DNA of 64,000 bases from Notospermus geniculatus (taxonomy: Eukaryota; Nemertea; Pilidiophora; Heteronemertea; Lineidae), in NCBI GenBank assembly GCA_002633025.1, contig NMRB01000360.1, positions 141,955 through 205,954 on the forward strand, given 5' to 3'. Below the pieces are notes generated by a model. That model was given only the letters and a program-made list of their open reading frames with translations. It had not been told where the DNA came from and did not search any database. Both the position numbers and the translations under genes were made by a program. Shown here one piece after another: positions 1 to 13,600 of the stretch. Position 1 is the first letter of the stretch. Each line of letters starts with the position of its first letter.

Positions 1-954
1 AGATGCCAGAGCGGGAAACCATGGAAACTGGCTGTACGAACTTCTACAACGTCAACGAATAGATCGCCAGTTGGTATACGCTTGCAAAACCTAACTTTTG
101 AGTGTATACACTGCATGTATCTTGAAACGCGTGTTATCAGCCTCAATTTGCTTCAAACATTTCACGTTTGGAATAAACGTACATCTCTCCACAGTTTCCA
201 TATAAAAGTACGACGAAAGCACTCGACGAGTATGATACACAAAAAGCTAACGGGCGTGATAAAAATATCCTGATTCATACACAACCAGTCGAGAACGTAT
301 CATCTTTGATTTTTTCAAATGCATAAAAGTTGTCTCTCAGTAGAGTTGTGCTCCTCCAAAACGTACATTCGAAAGTTTTTTAATCAAATCTCTTATATTT
401 TGGTAGACTAGTATAAGTTTGCCATTAACATCGCCACTGGTTCTGGTCGTATCGACACATTCAAGTGCCACTTAGACACAACTCAGCGCATTCCTTCAAG
501 TGGCTTTCCGCCTATTTGAAACATTACTGGTTAACCTCGTATTGATAGTCTGTTAGTCTAACGGTTTTAGTCAGTTTAAGTGTTTTACATAGTGTAAGTA
601 AGGAAAAAGCAGGGTGGATTCTGACTGTACCGGATGGTGTGCCAGTCATGGGAAGAGACGCCAACATATTCGACAGCGTGAATACCCCAGTATGACAAAA
701 TAACAAGTATGGGCGCTAAAAGGGAAATCATTCTAAAGTTATGTTTCCGAACCGGTAAATCAACGTGCCACGATGGTTAATGGAGGTTCTTCAACAGATA
801 AGGCAAATCAAACTAGAAATGTTAAATTTGAATGCCTGGACGTGTGTAGTGTGCGTTTGCCTGTCCCATTTGAGGTTGTTAGGCTTTTACCTGTTGCTTG
901 ATATGGGTATCGGTCTTCACATAAGAGGCAAGGGCCATACTTTTTCAACAGAAA
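1..954. other. No gene seen
   Basis: Only short open frames without splice context or recognisable sequence. Presumed upstream flank of the glycine receptor gene. Confidence 0.5.
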
Positions 955-1455
955 TAAATTGTTTTTTCCGCGGGAATTTTTTTTCCACGGAAACAAATTG
1001 TTTTTTCCGCGGAAATAACTTATTTATAATTTTTCTCCACGGAAATATGTCATTTTCGTCCGCGAAAATAAATTATAAATAATTTTTCTGCAGAATAATC
1101 GAGAAGGAAGACAAACAACAGAGGAAAAAGCAATCTATTTACGTGAAAAAAATGTATATATAATTTATTTCCGCGGAAAAACAATACATTTCTGTGGAAA
1201 AAAATAATTTATTTCCGTGGAAAAAACAATTTATTTCCATGGAAGAAAGTATATATAATTTATTTCCGCGGAAAAAGCATTTATTATCGTGGAAAGTATA
1301 TAATTTATTTCGGCCGAAAATACAATTTATTTCCGCGGGAAAAATTTTATATAAAATTTATTAGGCGAAAAAAATTATATTTCCATGGAAAAAATATATA
1401 ATTTTATTTCAGGGGAAAAAATATATCTCCGCAGAAAAGAAAACTATTTCTGAAG
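955..1455. repeat. Degenerate array of the palindrome TTTCCGCGGAAA
   Basis: About 20 imperfect copies of a unit built on TTTCCGCGGAAA followed by AT-rich spacer (ATAAATTATATA-like). The centre is often CCGCGG, CCATGG or CCGTGG, always keeping the self-complementary TTCC...GGAA frame. It ends about 90 bases before the candidate first exon of the glycine receptor. Confidence 0.8.
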
Positions 1456-1597
1456 AAAAAATATTATCATGAAAAAGTGATAATGTCGTTATGAATAACC
1501 TGAATTGCACTTTTTAGCCTACCAAATTTGACAATATCTATTTCAGATCACCGATGACAGGCAAATATTTAGTGACAAGCCAACTGGTGAAGCCAAC

Positions 1598-1680
1598 ATG
1601 TACTTGCCATACGCCATACCAGTGAGATACTCCGTCATCGTTCTCATAACGATCATCGTAGACATCGCTGCGGAACTAAG
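1598..1680 (+). CDS. Candidate exon 1 of the glycine-receptor-like gene (signal peptide)
   Basis: An open stretch follows a good acceptor (TATTTCAG, exon from 1547) and ends at a GTAGTT donor at 1681. From the ATG at 1598 it reads [20 protein letters not shown] and then VDIAAELR, a short N-region, a hydrophobic core and a plausible cleavage zone. It ends in phase 2, and exon 2 at 10976 begins with exactly one base to complete the codon. With it the whole gene is divisible by three. The 51 in-frame codon-bearing bases before the ATG could be 5' UTR of a preceding spliced exon. The weak point is the 9.3 kb distance to exon 2; another leader exon may exist. Confidence 0.55.
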
Positions 1681-4600
1681 GTAGTTATTGTTCAATAACT
1701 CATTCTTGAATGAATATTTCAGTTTATGAGTTTCGGCTTTTTTCCCAGTCAACTGAGACTTGGCATCTATGAAACAGTGGATACTAGAGATACCAGGGTG
1801 CGACTTTTGTTGTCAGTGTGGTGAACCACTGCAAGGAGAAAACGTCAAACTGCTTTGAACATCAGTTGCAGTAACTCTCGGTCAAATTGAACAAGGAGAC
1901 CTGTATAGTATTTCTCGATATGGAATGTACTGATGGCAATAAGCCCTCAACGTCATCGAATTTTGGTGATGCCATGCATCGAGCATGTTTGTACATGAAT
2001 GAGTTACCTAGCAAAATGATAAAATAATGGCAAACTACGAGCTCGTAGATGACAAAAATGGCAATTCAACAGGAATTTATAATACGGGATCGCATGACTC
2101 TGGTTTCTTACATTTGGAATGTCTCGAATTAGCTCATGGTGTTCTTTCTTCTGCGTCAGCGAAACGAAAGTGAAAAAGGTCCCCATAAGGTAAACAAAGA
2201 ATCTTATTGGTCAATGCACTCCATCTGTCTTCGTTTCTATCTTCTCAAGCACCTATCAGATTACAGCACAGTTGCACGTTGGAATGACGTCACTTATTGC
2301 TACATGGTGATTGGTGCATGTATTGCATTCATTGATTGTTGTGATAGTAAATTAGCATGATAGATTTTTATTGGTTGTTAGGCCATGGTTGAGAACAACA
2401 TCGTGAAACATCAACCTGCAATAAATGAATTCGGGACTTTTTATCACCACTTTGACACGACGAGCGCCCATTATTCGTGTCTCACTATCAGACGTCTGAC
2501 ATGGTGATGCATCAGTAAGTGACGAAGTAGGGTCATAACTGCTCGTGTCTCTGACTTTGCAGGTCAACCGTCTCCACAGTGAGGTAGGTGACGCTGTCAC
2601 TGCATGCTTGTCTACAATGTCGCCACCAGAGGGCTCTGCCTTCTTAGTTCCTGAAGTAACAATAGAGGGTGTCTCTGGCTGTGATATTGATATTGATATA
2701 CCTTTTCTTCTGTTACCCAAAAAGTGGGCAGACGAAGGTTTTACACGTCAGATCCAGCGTCCGCAAAAGCTGAGATGGTGTATCAGATTTATAGAAGTCA
2801 CAGGACAAAACTGAAAATCTTGGGCGAATGTTCCACTATTGGCTTTAGGTGCAAGGGAAGCTGTGTCTAGCTTTTACCCAACTCTCTGATGCAACCATAT
2901 CAGTGTTATGCATCCCTTATCGTAACGACTTTAGTCCTTCGTTGAAGCCCGAAGCGTTATCAAAAGTGAAAACCAGCCGACGAAGTCATCGTACAGATGC
3001 ACCTTCTCAGCGATCGCATAAAAACTTTTTACCAAATCAAGGCATAAGTACCATTTTCCTTCCTTATTTCTTTCTTATAGTAGTGCATGAACTTTAGATT
3101 TCAGATGTTGATTGTACGATCACAGTAGTAGGCCTAGGTTAGGCTACACTTGTTTCTGGACATTGTAAACGGAGTTCATCAAGGGATATCGCTGTCTGTA
3201 TGGAAGTACGGACGCTGATTGGCTGGGAAGAGTGTCCGTGATCCAGGGCAAATGGTAACAGAACAAGTCCATATGTGCTGTATTTTGTACATACGACCGT
3301 ATTCGGCAAACAACCAGGTTGGTCAAGTGGCAACATACCCTTCGTAACTTAACAATGCATAGCCACTTACAGCAGGCATGAATATTTCATAGCCCCTCAG
3401 TATATACAAATATACATATGTGATGGATTTCCCCAGATTCCTGGTAAAGCTATGCCGGTTAGCTAGACGAAATTGTAGTTTCGTCAATTTTTTTTCAACA
3501 GTCTAGTTGTAGACATACACTGTATCTAAGAAGGGTTTATAAGTTGAAATGCTGACCGACGAGACACGATAGACCTGTCTACAAGACACCCTCAGTCACC
3601 AGATTGGATGACGGTTAAGTGTTTTTTCATGTTCCTCGGTCGATGCTTTTAGATACATCTTCAACACTGGTAGGCCTACAGCAACACTGCCGTCTGCGGA
3701 GACGCTCAGTGATGACCAAGGAATACCAATCTCTCAGTGAAGTGATATCAGGATCCATGTTCAGCTCTCTGATTTAGACAGCCGAGTACTTCACTTGCTA
3801 CTTCCCCTGTCGTGTAGGAAAATTAATGATCGTAGACTGTAAGAATTCGTCACAAGAAAATGATATTACCATGCTGGCAGTGTGATGTTGGTCAAGGAGA
3901 GTTGATCCGTCAGGAATGGACACTTGTCTGAGCATGGTCTGATAGGTTGTTACTATACAATCATGTGTTTCAGTCTCCAAGAGGAGCAAGGGGTATCATA
4001 ACGACGTTATGTGCTGGGTCTGTAGTCTGAATACTATCGGTCATCTCAGTTGACATTACATGTACATATGTAGCTCTGAAACCCCCCGCGCATTCTGCTT
4101 TTCCAGATGTGTAGGTTTCCTATGTTCATTATGGGTCGCGTACATGTAGTTTATACATGTGCATAACACATGATCGATGTACACCGTATCACAGTGTACG
4201 CCCGCCACCCAGTGTAGGCCTAGTCTACACACCAATCAGGACTGCTCGACAGGACTGTTAGAATCTACATATTTGAATCATCAATGAGGCATGGAAACTG
4301 TTGCTACACATAGAATGAGTTGGAAGTATGTACGTAGTACCTTACCTGATGAAAGGTTAATAATGGTGAAGGGGTTATTGTCGTCCTGGGTACACATAAA
4401 GTGTACCCAGGTTCGATGTCGTTATGTGAAATTGTACCCTGGGTCGACTTTCTTGTTAGAAACTGTACCCAGGTTCAGATGTAGAGACCTAGGGACGAGG
4501 TTGTTCTCGGTCAAGTCACTTGATATTGTGCCTGCAAGTTGGCCGTGCAAAAAGCTAAAGAAGAGAAGTTGGTAGAATTTTATTTTTGACTAGTTGGACA

Positions 4601-7600
4601 GTTTTCAACATCGGATGGTTACAGAGGAAGTTCATCAACTTGCCAGCTAGACAAGAAAACATGTCATTTCCATGTAGGCCTACATGTGCATGTGCCATTG
4701 TGCATGGCCATGATGGGTTTGTTTGATCATGTGTCATATCTGGGCAAACACTGCGGGCCTTTGTGTTCCATTGTTTGGGGAGGTGTGAAAAAGGGCCCGG
4801 ATTATAATCGGATTATAGAGGGGCAATTAGCTCGCTGTTCCTCCTGTCAGTATAATTCCTCCAAGGTCATAGCAACAGGATCCTGGAACCAACATACGCT
4901 AATTCACGTATCCCACGAAATCTTGAGAATGAGCTCGTCCCTAGGTCTCTAAATCTGAACCTGGGTACAGTTTGTAACACGAAAGTGGACCCAGGGTACA
5001 GTTTCACTTGACGACATCGAACCTGGGTACACTTTATGTGTACCCAGGACGACAATAACCCCTTCAGCGTTAATAATGGTATCACAGCGCGCGTCGAATT
5101 TCTGGAGTGATCAAAAGATGGCGGCCATTTTTCACTGAAGCATAGTTTGCTGCTGAGATCATGTGATTCAATACGACCAATCAGAAGGCATCCTCAGAAA
5201 TAACCTCAAAAATTTCTCAAAAAATCGTACCAAAAACTCGAAGTCGGAGAAATAATTCAACTTTCTTTATTCGGGACACGCTTAGCCCACTGAATGACTA
5301 TGCATCAGTAGCCAATATGTGAGAGGAAAAGGACGAATTGGTGACAAAATTGAACAATGCTAAAAGTGTGATGGTTTTGGTGTGAGAATACCTGAAGACC
5401 AGCTTTCCAATAATCTTTTAAACACGTGTAGGCCTAGACACATGAGTTAAGAAGTTCAAGTGAAAGTGGCACACTTCCATGTGAAATAATCGGATTAATT
5501 GTCGTCTCTGACCATTAAATTTTTTTTCAATATCTTTGTTGCCATCAAACTTTCTCCACTCGTCAGGTTTGAAAAAAAACACGGACTGACGACCTAACTC
5601 TCCTGAACGTTTGAGTTTTAAATCATTAGTTTGTGAACATTATGATGGGTTAGCTTTGACAACGTATATTTGCCATCTTTAGACCAGATTTCAGACACCT
5701 AACCAGTTGGATGACAAGGTTTGTCACGACAGAGCTCAACAGCGAGCGGTTTCATACTTTTTTCTGCCCTATTGCTCTTTTCTTTTACTTTTTCCCAGTT
5801 ATGTCAACATCAATCATAATAACAGACGGTCCTAAGTTTGTTCTGATTGTTATGCACGCAGCATCTCGGGCTTTGTAAACACAGGACAGGATAATGGAGT
5901 TTCTTCCCTTGACCAAAAGCCACTTTCTTTTTATCTTTATTGCCATGGGCTTGGCTCCGACTTGTATTGAATACATAAGTGTGGGTAAGCTGGCGTATTT
6001 TTTTCGCATACGCACTTTAGTATCGATGAAATTCCTCCCACAGAGTGAAGTGGGCGATGACGGGAGTGGATGTTAAGGAAAACGCCCATAATATCGAATA
6101 TCTTGGGACTGCCCATGATAGGACACTGTCCGTGATAACGATGGTGGTAACCTTGGGACTGCCCAGTATAGGACAATGTCCGTGATAACGATGGTGGTAA
6201 TCTTGGGACTGCCCAATAGGACACTGTCCGTAATAATGATGGTGGCAACCTTGCCTCTGCCCAGTGACAGCTCTTGGAACTCCTTTATCAAAAAAGCTGC
6301 AAATTTTGAATCGATAAAACGTCCTTCACCAAGATGCAAGAACTCTTATTTATGTATTGAAAAAATACTTGTCTCATCAACAACTGAATAATGCATAACG
6401 TCCACTGGGTATAATAAGATTCAATGCGTCCCACCAACTTAGAAGATCGGACACCTTCACCGAACGTCATATCGGTATTTCATTTGGAACCGAAAAATAT
6501 TGCCCCATTCATCGGAAAGTTATTTGTAAATTGGAAAAAACTATCAAGTATGAATATCATCCAGTATTATTCACTTTTTATAGTTTTTAATGGATGAGGC
6601 AAGCTTTAGCAAATACGTTTTTTTTTCGTTCGTCCGATGGGGATTTTTATTTGATTACAGAGTCATCATTATAAATATTGGGAAGCAATATCCCCTGGAA
6701 CTGCGGCAGCGCAATTTGAGAAGTAGTGGCTGCTAGAGACTGCATTTGCCATTTAGATAGATAAACTTTTGATTTCATAGCAAGACGTCCAGAGAATCGT
6801 GTGAACGATTCATCACGACAGGAATTTTGACAGTCAGTCGTCCGTCATTTACAGGCCGGCACCAAACCAAACTCGCACATGTACATGTAGAGACTGTGTA
6901 TAATTAACAACAATCAAAATATCATTGAGGCCAACGTTCTTTTCTCGTTCGTAATATCAATGGATGCAATGACGCAACCTTTGCTGCATACCCCAGTGTC
7001 TTGGACATAACAATATCCAGCTCAATATCGGAGACTTTTTTTGTTGTGAGATTTACGACTTGGTCGAAATAATCCGGAAACTGGCTGTGACTTGATAAAT
7101 AATGGGAGCACTGAGTTCCACAGCCATAAACAGCGTTTTACGCACTGAACAAGTCCACTGGGGCCATGGGTGAAAAGAAATACCGTCGGCGAGAAAATTA
7201 GTTTTTCTTTGGATAAAGAAAGGAACAAGACTAATTGCCATGTGTGTATATCGGGCAACAATGATGTAGGTTGATTCATTGTTCAGCTCCCTCTTTCTGC
7301 TCCTTCTAAATTAACACTTTAGATGCAATAGGTTGCCGGAAACCACTGTTTAATATCGTGTGAATTTCATTCATTGTGGCCATATGGCCGAAATCGTGAT
7401 TCGTGACATCGCAGCAAGATGGAATTTGAGATATTCCAAGCCGCGCGATGCTGATGTAAGTTCTCAAAAACTGCGAATTTACATCAGCCGAATGTAATAG
7501 GAATATAACAAAAATAGTGGTATTCTAAGTCTTATCGAATACTTCCTCGCAACCAATCCTTGCTGTACATTTTCGGTAATGTAGAAATGACGACAGCACC

Positions 7601-10600
7601 GTGTTCTCCATGAGTTAAACACCAAAACCAGAATCCTGGGAATAACTACAAATTTGAACCTTTTGTGCATTTCTGTGCGTTTAAAATGCGTGCACGGTCC
7701 AGAAAAAGAATTTGAGGAAAGGTCTGTTTGAATTGTAAGAATATGTCTACAAAGACAACAAGGGCATTTTGATATCATAAACAGTTTCAGCGCTGCAGTG
7801 GAATACAGCGTCGTGTACGGTGGGTGTACACATGTACGTGACATGCACAGTCTACAACATCTGCATTTTGCACTCGGCAGCACGATTGAAATACATGTAT
7901 TACTAAAAGTGGTAAATATATTTTTTAAACTGGCTTTAAATGGCATACAAACCAGATTGTAAGTAGACTTATCAAAAATTAAAGCAAAAATAATGATCAT
8001 GTCACACCGTGCCTGTGTAGGCGGAAGGGGACATTGCAAAATCAATCTTCTCTCTGGCTTTTTCCTCTGTCACGTCGTTGGCTGTCACGTAGCATAACGT
8101 TATTTTTGAACATTTCAATTGAGTCTTTTTAATTTCTCTCGGTGCGTTTATTATATATCCGGCTTATTTCAGTGTACGTTATCATAAGAATACGAATCCA
8201 GGACGAGGCTTTGCTCAGTATGCGATCCGAATACCACACGGGACAGGGTAGGCACGTCTCGACATAACCTGTGAGATGGATGTAACCGTTGCTTTGGTGA
8301 TGGCTTGATCGGGACGCGGTACGACTGCGCGCTGCTTCTCCCATCTTACATAAGTGTATACTTTTCATTGTTCCGGTGTATAAGTTTTACAATGTCCCTC
8401 TGATAGAGAATACACATTGAAAAAGGGCAATGGACAAACTTCATGCAACACATTTTGTTTTACTGGTACATGTATACTTACGGTTGTCTTGACTTTAGTT
8501 AATGCGCGGTACACATCTAACATGCGAGATTCCATGCGCATTCTGTAAAAAATGGCCGCTGATCAGGTCGTGCTGATCCCGACCCAGTGTTCCCACAGCA
8601 ACGGCTACTTCCGTTAAATGGGTGACGTTTACGGGCCTGAGTTCAGCAAACACTCGTCATCGTATCAGTTTTAACCAGTTCACAGATGGACGTGCAGACC
8701 TAACCGTCTAAACATCGTCAGCCATTTTGATCTACTCGAGCCAAAAAGAGGCTAGCGTCCAAAATGAGGCTTGGATCCGTCTCTCTGACGGAATAAGCAC
8801 TGGTAAGGCTGCGAATACATGCATGTATGTACATGGGCCTACACGCTAGGCCTGTACTGTACACTGAATAGAGTAGATTGACAATAGATAAGAAACATTA
8901 TCATTTTAAAGAGAAATGATTCATGACTAAAATATGATCAGAAAATATCAAGGATAAAACACATAATTCTGAACCCTCGACTGAGTTTGGCGCTACATAT
9001 ACCAGAAGTAAACCACCACGTTTGTATAACGTACTGTCCAGTGTACAGTATTGTGTGTATTTCTAATGTATTTGCAGCCTCAACATGATGTGTTCCTTAA
9101 TATCATGCTGGACTCAGATTTGGTGTTATTTTCGTTTGCTTCCCACCTGATCCTCACTAACTAATCTAAAGGACGATCTACGTGTGCATCGAACTCTTCC
9201 TCAACTCAACTAACCTACTAACTGTTCTACGTCATGTGGATAAAGAAATATTGGTCAGGATAGAATATTAACGAAATACCAATGTCGTCGTCACGCGACG
9301 CAGACAATATAACGATTTTCTCGGACAGAAGTAATTAAAACAAAAACTAAACCATGGCTTTCGATTTCTTTCACTATTTGTACATTACATATTACTTCCT
9401 TTGTGCACTAATTCTTCAATATGATATTCTATTCCTTTTATTTATTAAAAACTTTATTTCAATATATCGAATTTTACTATTACTTTTTATATTGAAGTAT
9501 GTTTGTTTTTAATAAGCCGCCGTTTAGTAGACGCTTGATGAGTGACAAAAGCAGTGATCGTGGCCACTTAAAAGGCTATTTCACAATTACAAGTCATGAT
9601 GTATTGCTCTTCTATGAAGACCTCCTTCATTTTGACAATGGTAATAGTTCATATTGGTTGTTCTTAAGAAATGCCGTCTCATGGGGTACAGTGCATGAGA
9701 GTTTGTTTACATTTCAGCCAATTAGTAAGGGTCAATTTAAAACGGATCTCAAAATGTTGGAAATGCCCTGCGACTACCAACTGTTTTGCCAGCAAGTGAT
9801 GACAACATATCGTGGAAAACATGCATCTCAATCAATTTATTCGTCCCTTATAAAGATTGTCTTTTTACTTTAATTTTATCTTATTTTTCACATATACCTC
9901 TCCAAATTTACCTATTTTTCATTACTGAGATTAGAAGTCATTATTGCTTTGAAGCGCATTAATTTACAATTCTCCTCACTTCTACAGAATACAACTTCAT
10001 CTTTGTTGCCCCATGCATTTGCAGAAGCACCCATCGTCTTTAACATGACACCGAAAAATCGTAGGTTATGCCTTCCAAAGGCGAGCCGCGCTACAAACCT
10101 ATTTCGCCTCTCCTTTCAACAGCGAATACATGTATCTCTACTTCCGGTTCCAGTAGAAGTAACGCACTGCGCTTTTCAAACTTTGTGGCTACATATTAGA
10201 GTCGGGGTAAACCGATGTCTTGAAACGCAATAATTTCTATAGCTTTGATAAATTCTAGTTCAATGATTTTTTTTCATTTCAGTGTTAGAAATTGTAATTT
10301 GAACCCACTGATAAGAAATCCTCAAATTAGATAAGAAAAGAAAAATGCAAACGCTTTTGACGTTAGACGCCTTCAACAGCGGCAAAGAACATCAAGTTAC
10401 GTTCGTGCGAACAAACAAACCTATTTGAATAGTTCCTTCCCTTTCAGGAACCTTCCTTCCAGCATCCCTTGCCAACCTGTTCTTGCATGATACATGGTAC
10501 TCACTGCATGCATCTGGTACCCTTCGGTTTTACACCAATGGCATTCCTTTCCAACGCTACCGTCCCTCAGTAAACCACCCCAAAGGCGAATGATTGTGTG

Positions 10601-13600
10601 CATTTACATGTACATGTACAGTCCGTTTATCATATTCACGTTTGGTACAGTGTTAACAAGGCATGTTTTTTTGTGGATTGTACAAAATTCTCATAAAGTG
10701 ACTGCTGTAAACGGCATTCGGAAGGCACGCCACAACCTAGATGCATGCCGATGCATGAACATAAATGTAGAGCCATGCATTATAGAGTACATACGCCCAC
10801 CCCAAGCACTAATAATTCGAAGTCAGTGGTTGATCTATAATGGGTAAAACAACGTTGATTTTTTATAGAAGTGTCTCCTGCAATTTTATTTCTCTATACC
10901 ACTGCGCGATTTCTCATTGTCAAATCCGAACACAGTTGAAAATGGTTATTTGTATTTATATGTGCTTGCTTTCAGAATAGGGGCTCATAATGATACGATC
11001 GATCAGTTCATAGAAAGGTTGGTGAAACATGGGTACAATGGAAAGCTGCGACCTGGTCTTGAAACAGGTGAGAACATGAATTCATGAAGAACCAACGACG
11101 GCCCGATGTTCACCTTTAGAACCACGACCCATGCATGCATGAATCATCGATATGACCAACACAGTCGCAATGCACTGTCTCCTGGCCCCAAACAGGCACA
11201 TGATCCTGGTTCCACTGTCCACTGGCCTATTCCAGATGGCCTTGTGAATATCAGTCAGCGCTATCGATGGCCAGAGTCAGGCTTGCACAAAGCGGCACGC
11301 TGTTTATGGACACCTCATTCACAGCTTTACACACACGATCCATGTACAGTACGTACACCGTATACCACAGTGGCAGTGCTTATGATCGCGAGTGTACACA
11401 CCGATCTGGACTGCTCGAATCTGCTTATTTGAATGATCGAAGTTATCAATTAGGCATGGAGACTGTTGCTACACATAAAAGAATGAGTTGAACTATGACA
11501 CTGAACTTGATGAAGGGTTACTAATGGAATCACAGCGCGTCGAACTTCTGAAGTGATGAAAAGCATGGCGGCCATTTTTACCGAACCGTTGAGATCATGT
11601 GATTCAATATGAACAATCAGAACGCGTCCTCAAAAATAAACTCGAAAATTTCTCAAAAAAATCGTACAAAAAACACCAAGCCGATGAAATAATGCAAGTT
11701 TCCTTATTCGGGACACGCTTTGATCCCAAATGATTTGAATACGCATCAATAGTCAATAGATTACGTGAGAGGAAACGGGCGAAAAATCCCTCGCAAAATT
11801 GAACAATAAAGTGTGTGCTGATTTTAGTGGTATGATTTGCTTTTTCCCCAGATAGTCCAACCTTTGTACGGGTCAGTGTTCATATCCTGGGATTCAGCAC
11901 CATCGATCAGATAAATATGGTAAGTGTGATACGATAGGTTGTCAGTGATAAAAAAAACAAGGTTCTGATACGTTGCTCATTCAATGGCAGTTATCAAAAA
12001 ATTTCACATCGCCTGCATTGTCTTTTTTTCAGCATTTCGTCATCTGCTACTGGCCAGTTCATCATCATTCGGTCGGGTTGAGAATTCATCTTGACATGTT
12101 ATGCAGATTCTGAATAACATGGTGATGATTTGCTCAATAAATACACCATACCCCTGGGCTGCGTTTCTTTTGCATCATATCATGCCAATAAAAAAGCCAA
12201 CAGTTCGGCGTGGAACTCGAACTTGATTCGTCCTAAATGCAACATGTCGTATCACATCATGAAACGTGTTGTATCCTTGTCTCCAGGGGCAAATTTACAG
12301 TGATTAAGCAGTGGGAATCAGTGTTTAGATGGAACTTGGGGACGGCATTTGCCGATAGACGATCATTCCTCTGATCAGTATTCATTTCCCACGCGTTTCA
12401 ATGTTCGCTTGACTGCCGAGACTCCCTGGCCTACGTTTTTCACATTGATTATCCATCAAGCAACAAGGTACAGGGGATACAATTCCAAAACAGCGTGAAA
12501 TTAAGATAAAGAATGTGTAAACATGGGCTCAAGAGAAATTTCGCGGTCCAGGGTCGAACCACAGGTCGTACTCGATCGCTCGTTTTCCCCCCAAAGTCAT
12601 TTGAAACCGGTTGTTATCAGCTACCTCTCGCTAGACAGCTCATGAGCGCCCATACGATGGTCCTGGGGGCCTTGTTATGCCTCAGCCTGTATGGCGAAAG
12701 AAATATGGTCATAAAATCGTTTCGATTCGACGCACATACCAAGACAATGGCAGTTCAAAGCTTTCGAAGTATCGTAACAGCTAGAAACAATACCATGGAC
12801 AGAATTCATCATCTAATAAATCAAAATCAAAATCATATTCTAACAAATCATCCTAATCTGTGCTTGTCTTCAGCAATCGGTCCAACGAGTCTGAAGTCTG
12901 GTCGAATTGGTCATCTTCCACTGTAAGATCATAAGATATGCCGACACCGTGCGCACATGGTTCATCTTGCACTTAATAAGTAATCCTGAAAGTATTTGGG
13001 TCTGAGGTTACTCCTTCTATACTTGCAGGATTATTCCGTCAACATGTATCTACGGAGTATTTGGAAAGACGAGAGGTTGTCTTACCATGATTATAACGAG
13101 ACATTAACCCTTAACTACCTGATAGACTCAATATGGACGCCGGATATTTATTTCATAAACGAAAAAGAGGGTTATTCCCACTCGATCACACAACCAAACA
13201 GGTTGATGAGATTGGCGCCGGATGGGACGATATCTTACAGCCAAAAGTAGGTACCCTCTCCATTTGTCATGAGGTAGGGTCAGAATGCTGCCTCAGCCGA
13301 CCCTATCAATTTCAGCGATAGTGGGCCTTGCTAAAATTCTGCCAACGTGTCGCTAAAAAAAATAAAATAAAAAAAATAAAATAAAAAAGTATTGCTCCAT
13401 CAGGCTGTTGGTCTTTCTCATCAAAACACCGCCATCCTTTCCCAAGATGCTGCGGCTGTGTTTGCCCTAAGAATCAAGCGATTGGTTTACATAGCAACCG
13501 ATATAAAGCTGGTCACCATTTTCAGCGTCCATTTTCACGAAGCCGTGTTCGGAATATTTTGAAACGACTTTGAAACTTCGTAACTGTAGTCAATCATGTG

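Noticed and set aside
2352-2814. Overlapping open frames on both strands (122 and 89 codons)
   Set aside because: Serine-rich and protein-like at a glance, but no partner exon, no conserved motif and no way to choose a strand.
7479-8045. 188-codon open frame on the minus strand in glycine receptor intron 1
   Set aside because: Composition is random-looking, rich in Cys and Leu, with no recognisable domain, no splice context and no second copy to compare.
9499-9873. 124-codon open frame on the plus strand in intron 1
   Set aside because: No similarity that I recognise; a long frame is expected by chance in an intron of this size.
12513-12926. 137-codon open frame between glycine receptor exons 3 and 4
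   Set aside because: Lies in an intron, and does not look like channel sequence.
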